64,000 nt of DNA. Source: Pseudomonadota bacterium. GTDB lineage: Bacteria; Pseudomonadota; Alphaproteobacteria; Rhizobiales; Devosiaceae. The translations under genes were made by a program, and so were the position numbers. Position 1 is the stretch's first letter, and each line of letters opens with the position of its first letter. Positions 26,704 to 34,942 of the stretch are shown here, piece after piece. Under the pieces are notes generated by a model, which saw nothing but the letters and a program-made list of their open reading frames with translations, was not told the origin of the DNA and did not search any database. The stretch lies in contig JAEWLC010000037.1 in NCBI GenBank assembly GCA_023393475.1, positions 62,001-126,000 of the forward strand, written 5' to 3'.

Positions 26704-26772
26704 TATCGCTTGAGTGCGACGCAGCGCCGCCATGCCGTTGCGTCGCGGGGAAGCGAGTGGCATGGAAAACCC

Positions 26773-27447
26773 ATGAGAATTCTTCTGGTCGAAGACGAGC
26801 CCGAGCTCGCCGCCATGCTGCGCAGCACGCTCGAAAAGCAGGGCTACGTGGTGGATCACGCCGCGACGCTCGAGGTTGCCGAGGAAGCTGTCGAACTGAT
26901 CGAGCACGACGTGGCGCTGCTGGACCGGCAGCTTTCCGACGGCGACGGCATCTCGCTGCTCGGCCTCATTCGCAAGCGACGGCCGAACCTGCCGGTCATC
27001 GTGATCTCGGCGCTGGGCACGCCCACCGACCGGGTCCATGGGCTCGACAAGGGGGCGGACGACTACCTGGCCAAGCCCTTCCTCATGGAGGAACTGGTGG
27101 CGCGTATCCGCGCCCTGCTCCGACGGCCGGCCAGCGTGCAGAACGAGGCCATCAGCATCGCCAACGTCGAGTTCGACATCACGCGCGGCGTGGTGCAGGT
27201 CGGCGGCTCGGTCCTCGACCTGCCGCGGCGCGAATTCCTGATCCTCGAGGCGCTGATCCGCCGCGCCGGCCATACCGTGCGGCGCTCGACGCTCGAGGAG
27301 AGCGTCTACGGCGCCGATGACGAGATCCAGTCGAACACGCTCGACGCCAACATCTCGCGCCTCCGCCGCAAGCTCACCGATGCCGGCAGCGGCGTCGAGA
27401 TCCACCCGGTGCGCGGTGTCGGCTACCTGCTGCGAGCTGCCTCGTGA
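26773..27447 (+). CDS. OmpR-family response regulator
   Basis: This 224-residue regulator starts at MRILLVEDEPELAAML, preceded by GGAAAAC; the frame is open further upstream but only this start gives a proper receiver domain. The acidic pair is EDE, the phospho-acceptor Asp is in DVALLDRQLSDGDG (about residue 51), and the conserved Lys is in DDYLAKPF (about 102). A C-terminal winged helix follows (LEALIRRAGHTVRRSTLEES, VHPVRGVGYLLR-like end). Its last codons overlap the kinase start by 4 bp. It probably controls the divergent RND operon through the repeats at 26684. Confidence 0.93.
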   Translation: MRILLVEDEPELAAMLRSTLEKQGYVVDHAATLEVAEEAVELIEHDVALLDRQLSDGDGISLLGLIRKRRPNLPVIVISALGTPTDRVHGLDKGADDYLAKPFLMEELVARIRALLRRPASVQNEAISIANVEFDITRGVVQVGGSVLDLPRREFLILEALIRRAGHTVRRSTLEESVYGADDEIQSNTLDANISRLRRKLTDAGSGVEIHPVRGVGYLLRAAS

Positions 27448-28808
27448 GAAGCACCGCCGACAAGCCGCTATCGCAACGCCTGACGCGCCGGATGATCCAT
27501 GTCCAGCTGATCACGCTGACGGTATTCTTTGGGCTGATCCTGCTGCCGGCGGTGCTGCTGCCGGTGCTCACGGGGGCCCGCAACATCAACCCGCCGGACC
27601 CGTCGGTGTTGCCGACGATCGAGAGTTCATTGAGCTTGAGCGCGGACGGGGAGCTTGTCCTCGCCCCCTCGCCTGCCCTGCTGCGGCTCGTCGAACGCTA
27701 TCCGTCCTTCTGGTTCATGGCGGTACCGCTCGATGAGGGCCCCGATGTCACCTTCGGTCCGGTGCCGCGGGAGGCCGAACCGCTGCGCAACGGCATAAGG
27801 GAGGTCGTCTCGCTGCAGGTGATGATGGAGCTCGAGTCCGGCAGTCCGACCCTGCTGGTCCGCAGCGTCACGCTGGGGGGAGGGACGATCAGGATCGCGC
27901 TGGGGGGTGGCCCGACCCTGGGGGTACCGCAGATCATCCAGACCATCGCACTGGTGCTGATGGTCGCGACCTTCGTGGTGCTGGCGATTGCCAGTGCGAT
28001 CGCCATCCCCCGGTTCATCCGGCAGGAGCTGCGCGGCCTCAGTGCCGCCGCAACGGCCGCCGCGGCCATCGATGTCAGTCAGCGCGGCCTCCGCATTCCC
28101 GAAACCGACCTCCCGTCGGAAATCATGACGCTGGTGCGGGCTGTCAACGACGCGCTCGAGCGGCTGGATGACGCCCATTCGCGCCGCGAGCGCTTCCTCG
28201 CCGATGCCGCCCATGAGCTGCGCACGCCGATCGCCGTGCTGCTCGCCCGCATCGAAAGCGCTGAGCCGTTCAAGGACCGCGAAAGGTTGCTCACCGACGT
28301 CGCGCGGCTGGGCGAACTCAGCAATCAGTTGCTCGACGTGCAGCGCCTGACCCTGGGCGAGCCGGTGTTCATCCCCCTCGACCTCAACGAACTCGGCGAG
28401 GCAGTGGTCGCCGACCTCGCGCCCTTGGCCATTGCCGCGGGGTACGAGCTCGAGCTTGATGCCGCCGAAGCTCCCGTCAGGATTGCGGGGGACGCGGGCA
28501 GCCTCTACCGCGCCCTCGCCAACCTCGTCCGCAACGCCATTGCGCATGCCGGCAACCGTGGACGCATCATCCTCACCGTCCGGCCCCCTGGCATCCTTGA
28601 GATCAGCGACGACGGCCCCGGCATTCTGCCGGGTGAGGAAGAGCGCATCTTCGAGCCGTTCCATCGCTCGGCCCCATCCTCGGAAGGCGCCGGCCTTGGT
28701 CTCAGCCTGGTCGACAGCATTGTGCGGCGACACATGGGCAGGATCTCGACAGGTCGCTCGGCGACGGGCGGCGCGCGCTTCACCATCACCCTCCCGGAAT
28801 CGAAATGA
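27444..28808 (+). CDS. membrane sensor histidine kinase
   Basis: This 454-residue kinase starts at a GTG that overlaps the regulator stop (GTGA). Two membrane spans (about residues 18-42 and 165-190) flank a periplasmic sensor region of about 120 residues, followed by a HAMP-like linker. The H-box is ADAAHELRTPIAVLLARIES (phospho-His), the N-box LVRNAIAHAG, the G1 box ISDDGPGILPG and the G2 box GAGLGLSLVDSI. All catalytic motifs are intact. The periplasmic domain is not one I recognise. Paired with the response regulator and the divergent efflux pump, it likely senses envelope stress or a pump substrate. Confidence 0.92.
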   Translation: MRSTADKPLSQRLTRRMIHVQLITLTVFFGLILLPAVLLPVLTGARNINPPDPSVLPTIESSLSLSADGELVLAPSPALLRLVERYPSFWFMAVPLDEGPDVTFGPVPREAEPLRNGIREVVSLQVMMELESGSPTLLVRSVTLGGGTIRIALGGGPTLGVPQIIQTIALVLMVATFVVLAIASAIAIPRFIRQELRGLSAAATAAAAIDVSQRGLRIPETDLPSEIMTLVRAVNDALERLDDAHSRRERFLADAAHELRTPIAVLLARIESAEPFKDRERLLTDVARLGELSNQLLDVQRLTLGEPVFIPLDLNELGEAVVADLAPLAIAAGYELELDAAEAPVRIAGDAGSLYRALANLVRNAIAHAGNRGRIILTVRPPGILEISDDGPGILPGEEERIFEPFHRSAPSSEGAGLGLSLVDSIVRRHMGRISTGRSATGGARFTITLPESK

Positions 28809-29010
28809 CGGCCCGCCTTCCGCTAGACCAATGCGGTAAGACTTTCGGTTCATTTCGTCAGACCACGGTTGAACTCGGCGGCCGACTGTTCAAGGGAGGT
28901 AGGCAGACGGCGCGAGGTAGTGAGCCTGCGCCGCATCGTCCATCGACTGAATGAGATCAGTGATGTCACTGCGGTCGAACGACGTGATAAAACTCTTGCG
29001 GACGGCTTGC

Positions 29011-29169
29011 ATGACCATCACCAGCGCGATCGCAGACATTGGCGCAGCTCGCAGGGTTTCCGCCGTTCGCTGGGGCATTGCCAGCAACATTGTCGTTGCG
29101 TGGGCCATCACCTTGCCGGCGGCGGCAATCTCGGCGACCACATACTTCGTCGTCCAAAGGATCGTTTAG
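29011..29169 (+). pseudogene. C-terminal remnant of an inorganic phosphate transporter (PiT family)
   Basis: The frame reads TITSAIADIGAARRVSAVRW followed by GIASNIVVAWAITLPAAAI, very close to the last transmembrane region of PiT phosphate permeases, and ends at a TAG at 29167-29169. Upstream, the frame is open only to 28951 and the residues there do not resemble PiT, so the N-terminal bulk of the gene is missing. The stretch 28809-29010 holds no recognisable gene. The stop overlaps the GTG start of the Nudix gene, the remains of a former operon junction. Confidence 0.7.
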
Positions 29170-29627
29170 TGCCCAGCAAGCGCAAACGCGGAGTGTCGGA
29201 GCCACGCGTCCGTCAGGTCGCGGCGCTTCCCTGGCGCAGGGACCCAGACGGCGGGATATCCGTGCTGCTCATCACCTCACGCACGAACTCCAAGTGGATG
29301 CTGCCAAAAGGCTGGGCCATTCGCGGCAAGACGGACGCGCAGACTGCGCAGATTGAAGCAGAGGAAGAAGCCGGAGTGACCGGCATACCGTCCCCGACGG
29401 CGATCGGCTCATACTCCTATATCCGGCAGGAGGCCGATGGGAGGGCGCGACCGTCGCAGGCGGTAGTCCACTCACTGCAAGTGACCGGAGAGCTTGCGAT
29501 GTGGGACGAGAAAGGAGAACGAACCCGGCAGTGGGTCTCGGCAACCGATGCTGCAGCAATGGTTTACGAGCGTGATCTCACCCGGTTTCTAGCAGAGGTC
29601 GCGGCAGGGAGGATTCACCTGCAATGA
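29169..29627 (+). CDS. Nudix hydrolase
   Basis: This 152-residue protein starts at a GTG preceded by AAAGGA at good spacing. PKGWAIRGKTDAQTAQIEAE followed by EEAGVTG is the Nudix box in the form used by small diphosphoinositol-polyphosphate/Ap4A-type hydrolases of alphaproteobacteria (usual form PKGWPMKGKKPHEAA-REAYEEAG). The metal-binding EAEEEAG residues are present, but the first Glu of the box (HEAA in relatives) is Gln here (AQTA), which may lower activity. It probably hydrolyses a nucleoside or inositol pyrophosphate in the cytoplasm. It overlaps the PiT remnant by one base and is convergent with the racemase gene. Confidence 0.8.
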   Translation: MPSKRKRGVSEPRVRQVAALPWRRDPDGGISVLLITSRTNSKWMLPKGWAIRGKTDAQTAQIEAEEEAGVTGIPSPTAIGSYSYIRQEADGRARPSQAVVHSLQVTGELAMWDEKGERTRQWVSATDAAAMVYERDLTRFLAEVAAGRIHLQ

Positions 29628-29665
29628 GCTCTCTGGGACCACGCACCTGGGTGTAGCGCCGAGCT

Positions 29666-30358
29666 TCATGCCGCCAGGGTATGCCGGAACGGTCCCATTT
29701 GAGAGGTGCCAAGTCCGAGCGCCACAAGACCCTCGGCAAGCTTGACTGCCGCCGCCACGCCATCGACGACCGGCACGCGGTGGCGGGCCGAGAGGTCAGC
29801 GGCGAGATCCGCCATGCCGGCACAACCGAGCACGATGGCATCGGAATTGTCGTGCAGCAGCGCCGAGGCGATCTCGTCGGAGATGGTTTCGCGCGCCGTG
29901 GATCCGGGCCGCTCGAGCTCGAGGACCGGCACGTTCGAGGCCCGCACCTTGCCGCATCTGGCACTCAGCCCGTAGCGCATGATGTTTTCCTGGATCACCG
30001 GAATGGAAACGTGGAGCGTCGTGACCACCGAAAAGCGCTCGGCCACCAGCGTAGCATAGTGATAGGCGGCCTCGCCGATGCCGACGACGGGGATCCGCGT
30101 ACGCCGCCGGGCAGCATAGAGGCCTGTGTCGTCGAAACAGGCGATGATGATCGCATCGAACCCTTCGGCCTTGTCGATCTCCCCGAACAGGCCCGGCAAA
30201 GCCGCTTCGCCATCGTCGGCGCCCTGGATGGATGCCGGGCCCGTAGCGGGGTTCCGCGCCACCACCTCCGTTCCGGCGGAAGCGACCAATGCAGCCGCTC
30301 GACCGATCTTTTCTGTCATCGACTCGGTGGTGTTGGGATTGATGACGAGCAGACGCAT
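29666..30358 (-). CDS. hydantoin racemase-like Asp/Glu racemase family protein
   Basis: This 230-residue protein starts at MRLLVINPNTTESMTEKIGR, a classic hydantoin/aspartate racemase opening. The two catalytic Cys residues are visible in IIIACFDDTGLYAARR (about residue 78) and DAIVLGCAGMADLAADL (about 180). It would racemise a 5-substituted hydantoin or related amino-acid derivative by a two-base Cys mechanism. Its start overlaps the permease stop by one base (TGATG), so it is the last gene of the polyamine-type importer operon. It suggests that the imported substrate is a chiral nitrogen compound rather than a simple polyamine. No hydantoinase or carbamoylase gene is nearby. Confidence 0.82.
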   Translation of the reverse strand: MRLLVINPNTTESMTEKIGRAAALVASAGTEVVARNPATGPASIQGADDGEAALPGLFGEIDKAEGFDAIIIACFDDTGLYAARRRTRIPVVGIGEAAYHYATLVAERFSVVTTLHVSIPVIQENIMRYGLSARCGKVRASNVPVLELERPGSTARETISDEIASALLHDNSDAIVLGCAGMADLAADLSARHRVPVVDGVAAAVKLAEGLVALGLGTSQMGPFRHTLAA

Positions 30359-31170
30359 CAGCCGGACCGCTTGCGGCTGATCAGCGCGATGATGCCAACA
30401 GTGCCGCCGATGATGAGGAAGGAGAAGATCGTCGTGACGGTGCCCAGCGCATAGAGCACCGGCGTCGTGACGTTGGTGGTCATGCCGTAGATCTCGAGCG
30501 GCAGCGTGTTGAAGGTGCCCATAGTGAGGAGGGAGCGGGCGAACTCGTCGTAGCTGAGCGAGAAGCCGAACAGCCCCACCCCGACAAGGCTCGGCGCGAT
30601 CATCGGCACCAGCACATGGTAGAAGGTCTGCCACGGCGAGGCCCCAAGGTCGCGCGCTGCTTCCTCGTAGCTGGGCGAGAAGCGGTTGAAGACCGCGAAC
30701 ATGATCAGGACGCCGAAAGGCAGCGTCCAGGTGAGGTGCGCGCCGAAGCCGGAACCGTACCAGCTCGGCCGGATGCCGATCTGCTGGAACAGCACGCCGA
30801 TGCCGAGCGAGACGATGATCGAGGGCACGACGAGGCTGGCGATAGTCAGGTAGAACAGCGGCGTGCCACCGATGAACTTGCGCCGGAAGGCAAGGCCGGC
30901 GAGGAGCGCGACGACTACCGTCGCCGCCATCACCATCAGCCCCAGCATCAGCGAGCGGGAGAAACTGGCGCCGAAATCGCCCACCGCCTGCTTCTCGAAC
31001 AGGTTGAAGAACCAGTGCAGCGAGACGCCGTTCAGGGGGAAAGTCAGGCCGCCCGATGGTCCCTGGAACGAGAGGATGAAGATCGCGCTCAGCGGCCCAT
31101 AGAGGAACAGCACGAAAAGCCCGAAGAACGCCGCGAGGATATAGAAGCCGATAGTGCGTTTCTCGCCCAT
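30358..31170 (-). CDS. ABC importer permease, PotC type
   Basis: This 270-residue inner-membrane permease has six spans. The coupling loop is SYEEAARDLGASPWQTFYHV (about residue 180), the form used in spermidine/putrescine (PotC) and ferric or 2-aminoethylphosphonate importers. LSYDEFARSLLTMGTFNTLP and a C-terminal GGTVGIIALISRK are also PotC-like. It lies 1 bp after the PotB-type gene and overlaps the racemase start. It belongs to a five-gene operon ATPase, binding protein, PotB, PotC, racemase. Confidence 0.88.
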   Translation of the reverse strand: MGEKRTIGFYILAAFFGLFVLFLYGPLSAIFILSFQGPSGGLTFPLNGVSLHWFFNLFEKQAVGDFGASFSRSLMLGLMVMAATVVVALLAGLAFRRKFIGGTPLFYLTIASLVVPSIIVSLGIGVLFQQIGIRPSWYGSGFGAHLTWTLPFGVLIMFAVFNRFSPSYEEAARDLGASPWQTFYHVLVPMIAPSLVGVGLFGFSLSYDEFARSLLTMGTFNTLPLEIYGMTTNVTTPVLYALGTVTTIFSFLIIGGTVGIIALISRKRSG

Positions 31171-31171
31171 C

Positions 31172-32086
31172 TCAGAGCTCCTTGCGGATGTCGACGATGC
31201 GCAGAATGCCCGCGACCAGCAGCAGCACGAGGATCAGCAGCACCACCGCGTTGGCGGCGGCGCCTGGATACTGCAGCAGCGACATCTGGTTCTTCATCAT
31301 CAGGGCGACCGAGGCGGACTGGCCGCCGCTCATCACCTGCACCGTCGAGAAATCGGCCATCACCAGCGTCACGACGAAGATGGTGCCGATCGCCATGCCG
31401 GGCTTCGCCAGCGGCAGGATCACGTTCCACAGGATCTGGAAGGCGCTGGCCCCGGCATCACGGGTCGCCTCGATCAGCGAACGGTCGATGCGCATCAGCG
31501 TGTTGAAGATCGGGGTCACCATGAACAGTGTGTAGAGGTGCACCATGGCGAGGACGACGGCGAAATCGGAATAGAGCAGCCACTCGATCGGCTGCGGGAC
31601 GATGCCGAGCTGCACCAGCGTCGAGTTGACCAGCCCGTTGCGGCCGAGCACCGGGATCCACGAGATCATGCGGATGATGTTGGAGGTGAGGAACGGCACC
31701 GTGCAGATGAGGAACAGCACGGTCTGCGTCGTCGCGCTTTTTACGTAGAACGCGAGGAAATAGGCGACCCAGAAGCCGATGAACAGCGTCAGCGCCCAGA
31801 CGATCGCCGCGAATTTCAGCGTGTTGAGGTAGGTCTTCCAGGTGACCCAGCTGCCCAGCGTGTCGACGTAATTGGTCCAGATGAAATCCGGATACATCCG
31901 GGCAAAATCGTAGTCCCAGAAACTGATGATCACGAGGAACAGGATCGGGATGGCGAGGAAGAAGGCGAGGATCAGCCAGAGCGGCAAGGCCTGCAGGTAG
32001 GACGCGATGCGACCCAGCGAAAACGGCACGGCGCGCCGCTTCGGCTTGGTGGCGGGGAGAACTGCAGCTTGCTCGGCAACGGCCAT
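31172..32086 (-). CDS. ABC importer permease, PotB type
   Basis: This 304-residue permease has a basic N-terminal tail of about 30 residues, then LPLWLILAFFLAIPILFLVI as the first span. The coupling loop is SLIEATRDAGASAFQILWNV (about residue 215). SNIIRMISWIPVLGRNGLVN is a PotB-type segment. It partners the PotC-type permease, 1 bp downstream. Upstream, 195 bp separate it from the binding-protein gene, largely filled by a nested palindromic repeat. Confidence 0.88.
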   Translation of the reverse strand: MAVAEQAAVLPATKPKRRAVPFSLGRIASYLQALPLWLILAFFLAIPILFLVIISFWDYDFARMYPDFIWTNYVDTLGSWVTWKTYLNTLKFAAIVWALTLFIGFWVAYFLAFYVKSATTQTVLFLICTVPFLTSNIIRMISWIPVLGRNGLVNSTLVQLGIVPQPIEWLLYSDFAVVLAMVHLYTLFMVTPIFNTLMRIDRSLIEATRDAGASAFQILWNVILPLAKPGMAIGTIFVVTLVMADFSTVQVMSGGQSASVALMMKNQMSLLQYPGAAANAVVLLILVLLLVAGILRIVDIRKEL

Positions 32087-32108
32087 GGAGATCCTCGATC
32101 TGGCAGTC

Positions 32109-32246
32109 GTCTCCCTCCCCCTTGCGGGGAGGGATCAAGGGTGGGGGTGGCTTCGCGAACCGGCGCGTGTGGCTACCCCCACCCTAGTTCCGCTAGGGAC
32201 CTGGCGGTCCTAGCTCCACTACCCTCCCCACAAGGGGGAAGGAGAC
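32109..32246. repeat. 138-bp nested palindromic intergenic repeat
   Basis: The outer arms, 32109-32133 and 32222-32246, are inverted repeats matching at 23 of 25 positions. Inside them AGGGTGGGGGT (32138-32148) pairs perfectly with ACCCCCACCCT (32175-32185), and CTAGGGACC / GGTCCTAG form a further hairpin near 32193-32213. The folded form would be branched. It looks like the palindromic intergenic repeats scattered in Hyphomicrobiales genomes. It sits between the binding-protein and permease genes. Confidence 0.7.
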
Positions 32247-32281
32247 CGACTGAGACACCCGGCGCCCCAGCCGGTGGCTCA

Positions 32282-33577
32282 TCAGGCAGCGATGAACTCG
32301 TTCCAGCGCGTGACCATGTAGCGATCCTCGTCCATCACCGAGTTCCAGCAGGCGACCTTGCCCATGCGTTCCTCGAACGAGCCGCCATCGCGCACCGCGC
32401 CGGCCTTTTCCATCACCACGCCATCGGGGCTGAGGATGTCGCCTTCGGCCGGCTTGCCCTCGATCCAGAAGCCCCACTCGTCGGGGGTCATGAACTCCTT
32501 GGCCGTCACCATGTTGGCCGAGTAATACCCTTGGCGGTTGAGATAGCCGCCGACCCAGCCCGACGTGTACCAGTTGATGTACTCGTAGGCCGCGTCGAGC
32601 TGTGCGCCCGAGAGGTGCGCCGCAAGGCCGAGGCCGCCGCCCCACGAGCGGTAGCCTTCCTTGAGCGGCTGATAGGTGCATTCGATGCCCTTGGACCGCA
32701 CGGCCGCGACGGCCGGTGACCACATCGACTGGATCACGACTTCGCCCGAAGCCATGAGGTTCACGCTCTCGTCAAAACTCTTCCAGAAGGCGCGGAACTG
32801 GCCATCCTGCTTGGCCTTGATCAGGAAATCGATGGTCGCATCGATCTCCGCCTTGGTCATGTTGCCCTTGTCGGCATACTGGATGTTGCCGAGCGCCTCC
32901 ATGATCATGGCGGCATCCATGATGCCGATCGAGGGAATGTTGAGGATCGCGGTCTTGCCCTTGAAGGCCGGATCCATGATGTCGGCCCAACTGGTGATTT
33001 CGCGGCCGACAAGGTCGGGGCGGATGCCAAGCGTATCGGCGTTGTAGATGGTCGGGACCATCGTGAACCAGCCGGTCTCCGACGTTGCGAACGTGGTCTC
33101 GCCGGGCGCGTTGACGTAGCCGACGGTGTGCGGGGCGGTGCCCTGCGCGATGACGCTGTCCGGCGTCAGCTTGCCGTTTTTGAACAGCGGCACGATGGTG
33201 TCGTAGTACTTGAGCTTGCTCACATCCATCGGCTGGATCACGCCGGTCGGATAGACCTTCTTCAGGATCCAGTACTCGATATCGGCGATATCGTAGCTGT
33301 CGGGCTGCGTCACCGCGCGCTGGGCGGCGGCGTCGGAGTCGGTGGCCGTCATCTCGAGCGTGATGCCGAGGTCGGCCTTGCACTTTTCGGCGATGGCGTT
33401 GAGGTTCGACACGCCCGTGCCGAACTGGCGCAGCGTGATCGGGTTCTGCGCCCACACGGTCGGAAAGCCCCCCAAGGCCCCCGAACCGGCAACGGTGCCG
33501 ACCAGTGCGGCAGCGCCCTTCAGAATACTGCGGCGGGAGATCCTGGCCGCCTTCAGAGTCTCGTTCGTCCCGTTCAT
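32282..33577 (-). CDS. ABC importer substrate-binding protein, PotD type, Tat signal
   Basis: This protein of about 431 residues starts at the ATG giving MNGTNETLK, which has AGGGG at 8 bases; an ATG six bases upstream is also possible. ARISRRSILKGAAALVG is a good twin-arginine signal, cut near PTVWAQ, so the protein is exported folded. The mature region, with YDIADIEYWILKKVYPTGVI, MWSPAVAAVRSKG and YINWYTSGWVGGYLNRQGYY, follows the PotD/spermidine-binding pattern, but it is longer than PotD (about 350 residues). The ligand is unknown. Confidence 0.85.
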   Translation of the reverse strand: MNGTNETLKAARISRRSILKGAAALVGTVAGSGALGGFPTVWAQNPITLRQFGTGVSNLNAIAEKCKADLGITLEMTATDSDAAAQRAVTQPDSYDIADIEYWILKKVYPTGVIQPMDVSKLKYYDTIVPLFKNGKLTPDSVIAQGTAPHTVGYVNAPGETTFATSETGWFTMVPTIYNADTLGIRPDLVGREITSWADIMDPAFKGKTAILNIPSIGIMDAAMIMEALGNIQYADKGNMTKAEIDATIDFLIKAKQDGQFRAFWKSFDESVNLMASGEVVIQSMWSPAVAAVRSKGIECTYQPLKEGYRSWGGGLGLAAHLSGAQLDAAYEYINWYTSGWVGGYLNRQGYYSANMVTAKEFMTPDEWGFWIEGKPAEGDILSPDGVVMEKAGAVRDGGSFEERMGKVACWNSVMDEDRYMVTRWNEFIAA

Positions 33578-33606
33578 TGCCATAACCCCTGTTGCTATTG
33601 GCTGTT

Positions 33607-34695
33607 TCAGGCCTCGAGACGACCGAGGACGATGGCGTCCCCCGCGTCCCAATTGAGTGGCACGGCGTCACCGACCCTGACCGGCTTCTCGTCGAAGCTC
33701 CTGTCGTCGATGATGGCCGTGAAATCCTCGATGCCGGCGCCGTCGACCGACAGCTTCACCGATGCCCCTCGGTACTCGATGTTCGAGACCGTGCCGGTGA
33801 AGCCGAGGCCCTTCACCGTCGGCTCGCCGATCCGCACGTGGTCGGTGCGGATGGCGATATCGAGCGGGGATCCGGCGTCCGGCGCATGCCCGGTGGCGGC
33901 GAAGCTCCCGCCATTGGGCACGTCCAGCACCGCAAGCCCGTTGCTGGCCGCCGAGGCCCGGCCGGACACGACGTTGTGGTCTCCCATGAAGCGGGCGACG
34001 AACGCCGTGGCCGGGCGCTCGAATACTTCGCGAGGCGTCGCCGCCTGCTCGATCCTGCCGTCGTTCATCACCACGATCAGGTCGGCCAGCGCCATCGCCT
34101 CTTCCTGGCTGTGCGTGACGTGGACGAAGGTGATGCCCAGCTGCGTCTGCAACTTCTTGAGCTCGGCGCGCATGCGGATTTTGAGGAACGGATCGAGCGC
34201 CGAAAGCGGCTCGTCGAGCAGCAGCGCTTCGGGATCGGTGATCAGCGCCCGCGCCAGGGCCACACGCTGCTGCTGGCCGCCCGACAGCTGTGCCGGCCGA
34301 CGCGTGGCATAGGCCTCCATCTGCATCAGCGTGAGCATTTCGAGCGCCTTCGCCCGCCGCTGCTCCTTGCCCACGCCCTTCATGCGCAGCGAGAAGGCGA
34401 CGTTGTCGATGAGGTCGAGATGCGGAAATAGGGCGTAGCTCTGGAACATCATCGCCGTGCCGCGCTTTGCGGGCGGCAGGTTGGTGACCATGGTGTTGCC
34501 GAGCAGGATGTCGCCATCCGACACATCTTCGTGGCCGGCGATCATCCGCAGCGTCGAGGTTTTGCCGCAGCCCGATGGGCCGAGCAGGCAGCAATAGGTG
34601 CCGGCCGGGATCTTGAGACTGATCGAGTCGACGGCAAGCGCTGTGCCGTAGCGCTTGGTCACTGAGGCGATGTCAATCGCGGCCGCTTTCGTCAT
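33607..34695 (-). CDS. ABC importer ATPase, PotA type
   Basis: This 362-residue cytoplasmic ATPase powers the PotBC-type permeases. Walker A is LLGPSGCGKTSTLRMIAG (about residue 36), the signature is QLSGGQQQRVALARALI, Walker B is ALLLDEPLSALDP, and the switch His is in VHVTHSQEEAMALAD. A TOBE domain fills the C-terminal third. It is the first gene of the operon and the only importer ATPase of this single-domain type in the window. It is divergent from the GntR gene, with 247 bp between them. Confidence 0.92.
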   Translation of the reverse strand: MTKAAAIDIASVTKRYGTALAVDSISLKIPAGTYCCLLGPSGCGKTSTLRMIAGHEDVSDGDILLGNTMVTNLPPAKRGTAMMFQSYALFPHLDLIDNVAFSLRMKGVGKEQRRAKALEMLTLMQMEAYATRRPAQLSGGQQQRVALARALITDPEALLLDEPLSALDPFLKIRMRAELKKLQTQLGITFVHVTHSQEEAMALADLIVVMNDGRIEQAATPREVFERPATAFVARFMGDHNVVSGRASAASNGLAVLDVPNGGSFAATGHAPDAGSPLDIAIRTDHVRIGEPTVKGLGFTGTVSNIEYRGASVKLSVDGAGIEDFTAIIDDRSFDEKPVRVGDAVPLNWDAGDAIVLGRLEA

Positions 34696-34828
34696 TGACG
34701 CATCCCTGTTGGCAGGGAGTTCAATGCATCGGCCGTGCCAGACCGCCTCTGGCTACGTCAACACTTTGTTTTCGAATGGGATTCAGCTCGAACCGCACAT
34801 GACGACGTATTGTGCAAGTGTCATGTTT

Positions 34829-34843
34829 GCCTAATCTTTAGGC
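34829..34843. promoter_or_regulatory. palindrome in divergent promoter of the polyamine-type importer
   Basis: GCCTAA-TCT-TTAGGC is a perfect 6+3+6 palindrome within the 247-bp gap between the ATPase gene and the divergent GntR gene. The whole gap is AT-rich relative to its neighbours, as expected for promoters. It could be the binding site of the adjacent GntR protein, though it does not fit the GT-N-AC pattern. Confidence 0.35.
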
Positions 34844-34942
34844 TCATGTTCGCAATCGTCGCTAATATTGTATGCGATCCATTGGGTGATGTGCGTGCAA
34901 ATGTCCCTTACAACTAGGCTAAATCCGGCTAAGGATCGAAGG

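Noticed and set aside
26650..26772. Extended N-terminus of the response regulator
   Set aside because: The receiver domain begins exactly at MRILLVEDE, and the extension would cover the direct-repeat promoter element.
28869..29168. Longer Nudix reading frame starting upstream
   Set aside because: The added residues look like an out-of-frame reading of the PiT remnant; the GTG at 29169 has a proper AAAGGA site.
33607..34695. The PotA-type ATPase as the shared ATPase of the four CUT1 importers
   Set aside because: Its sequence is PotA-like and it is the first gene of a complete Pot-type operon, so it most likely serves that system only.
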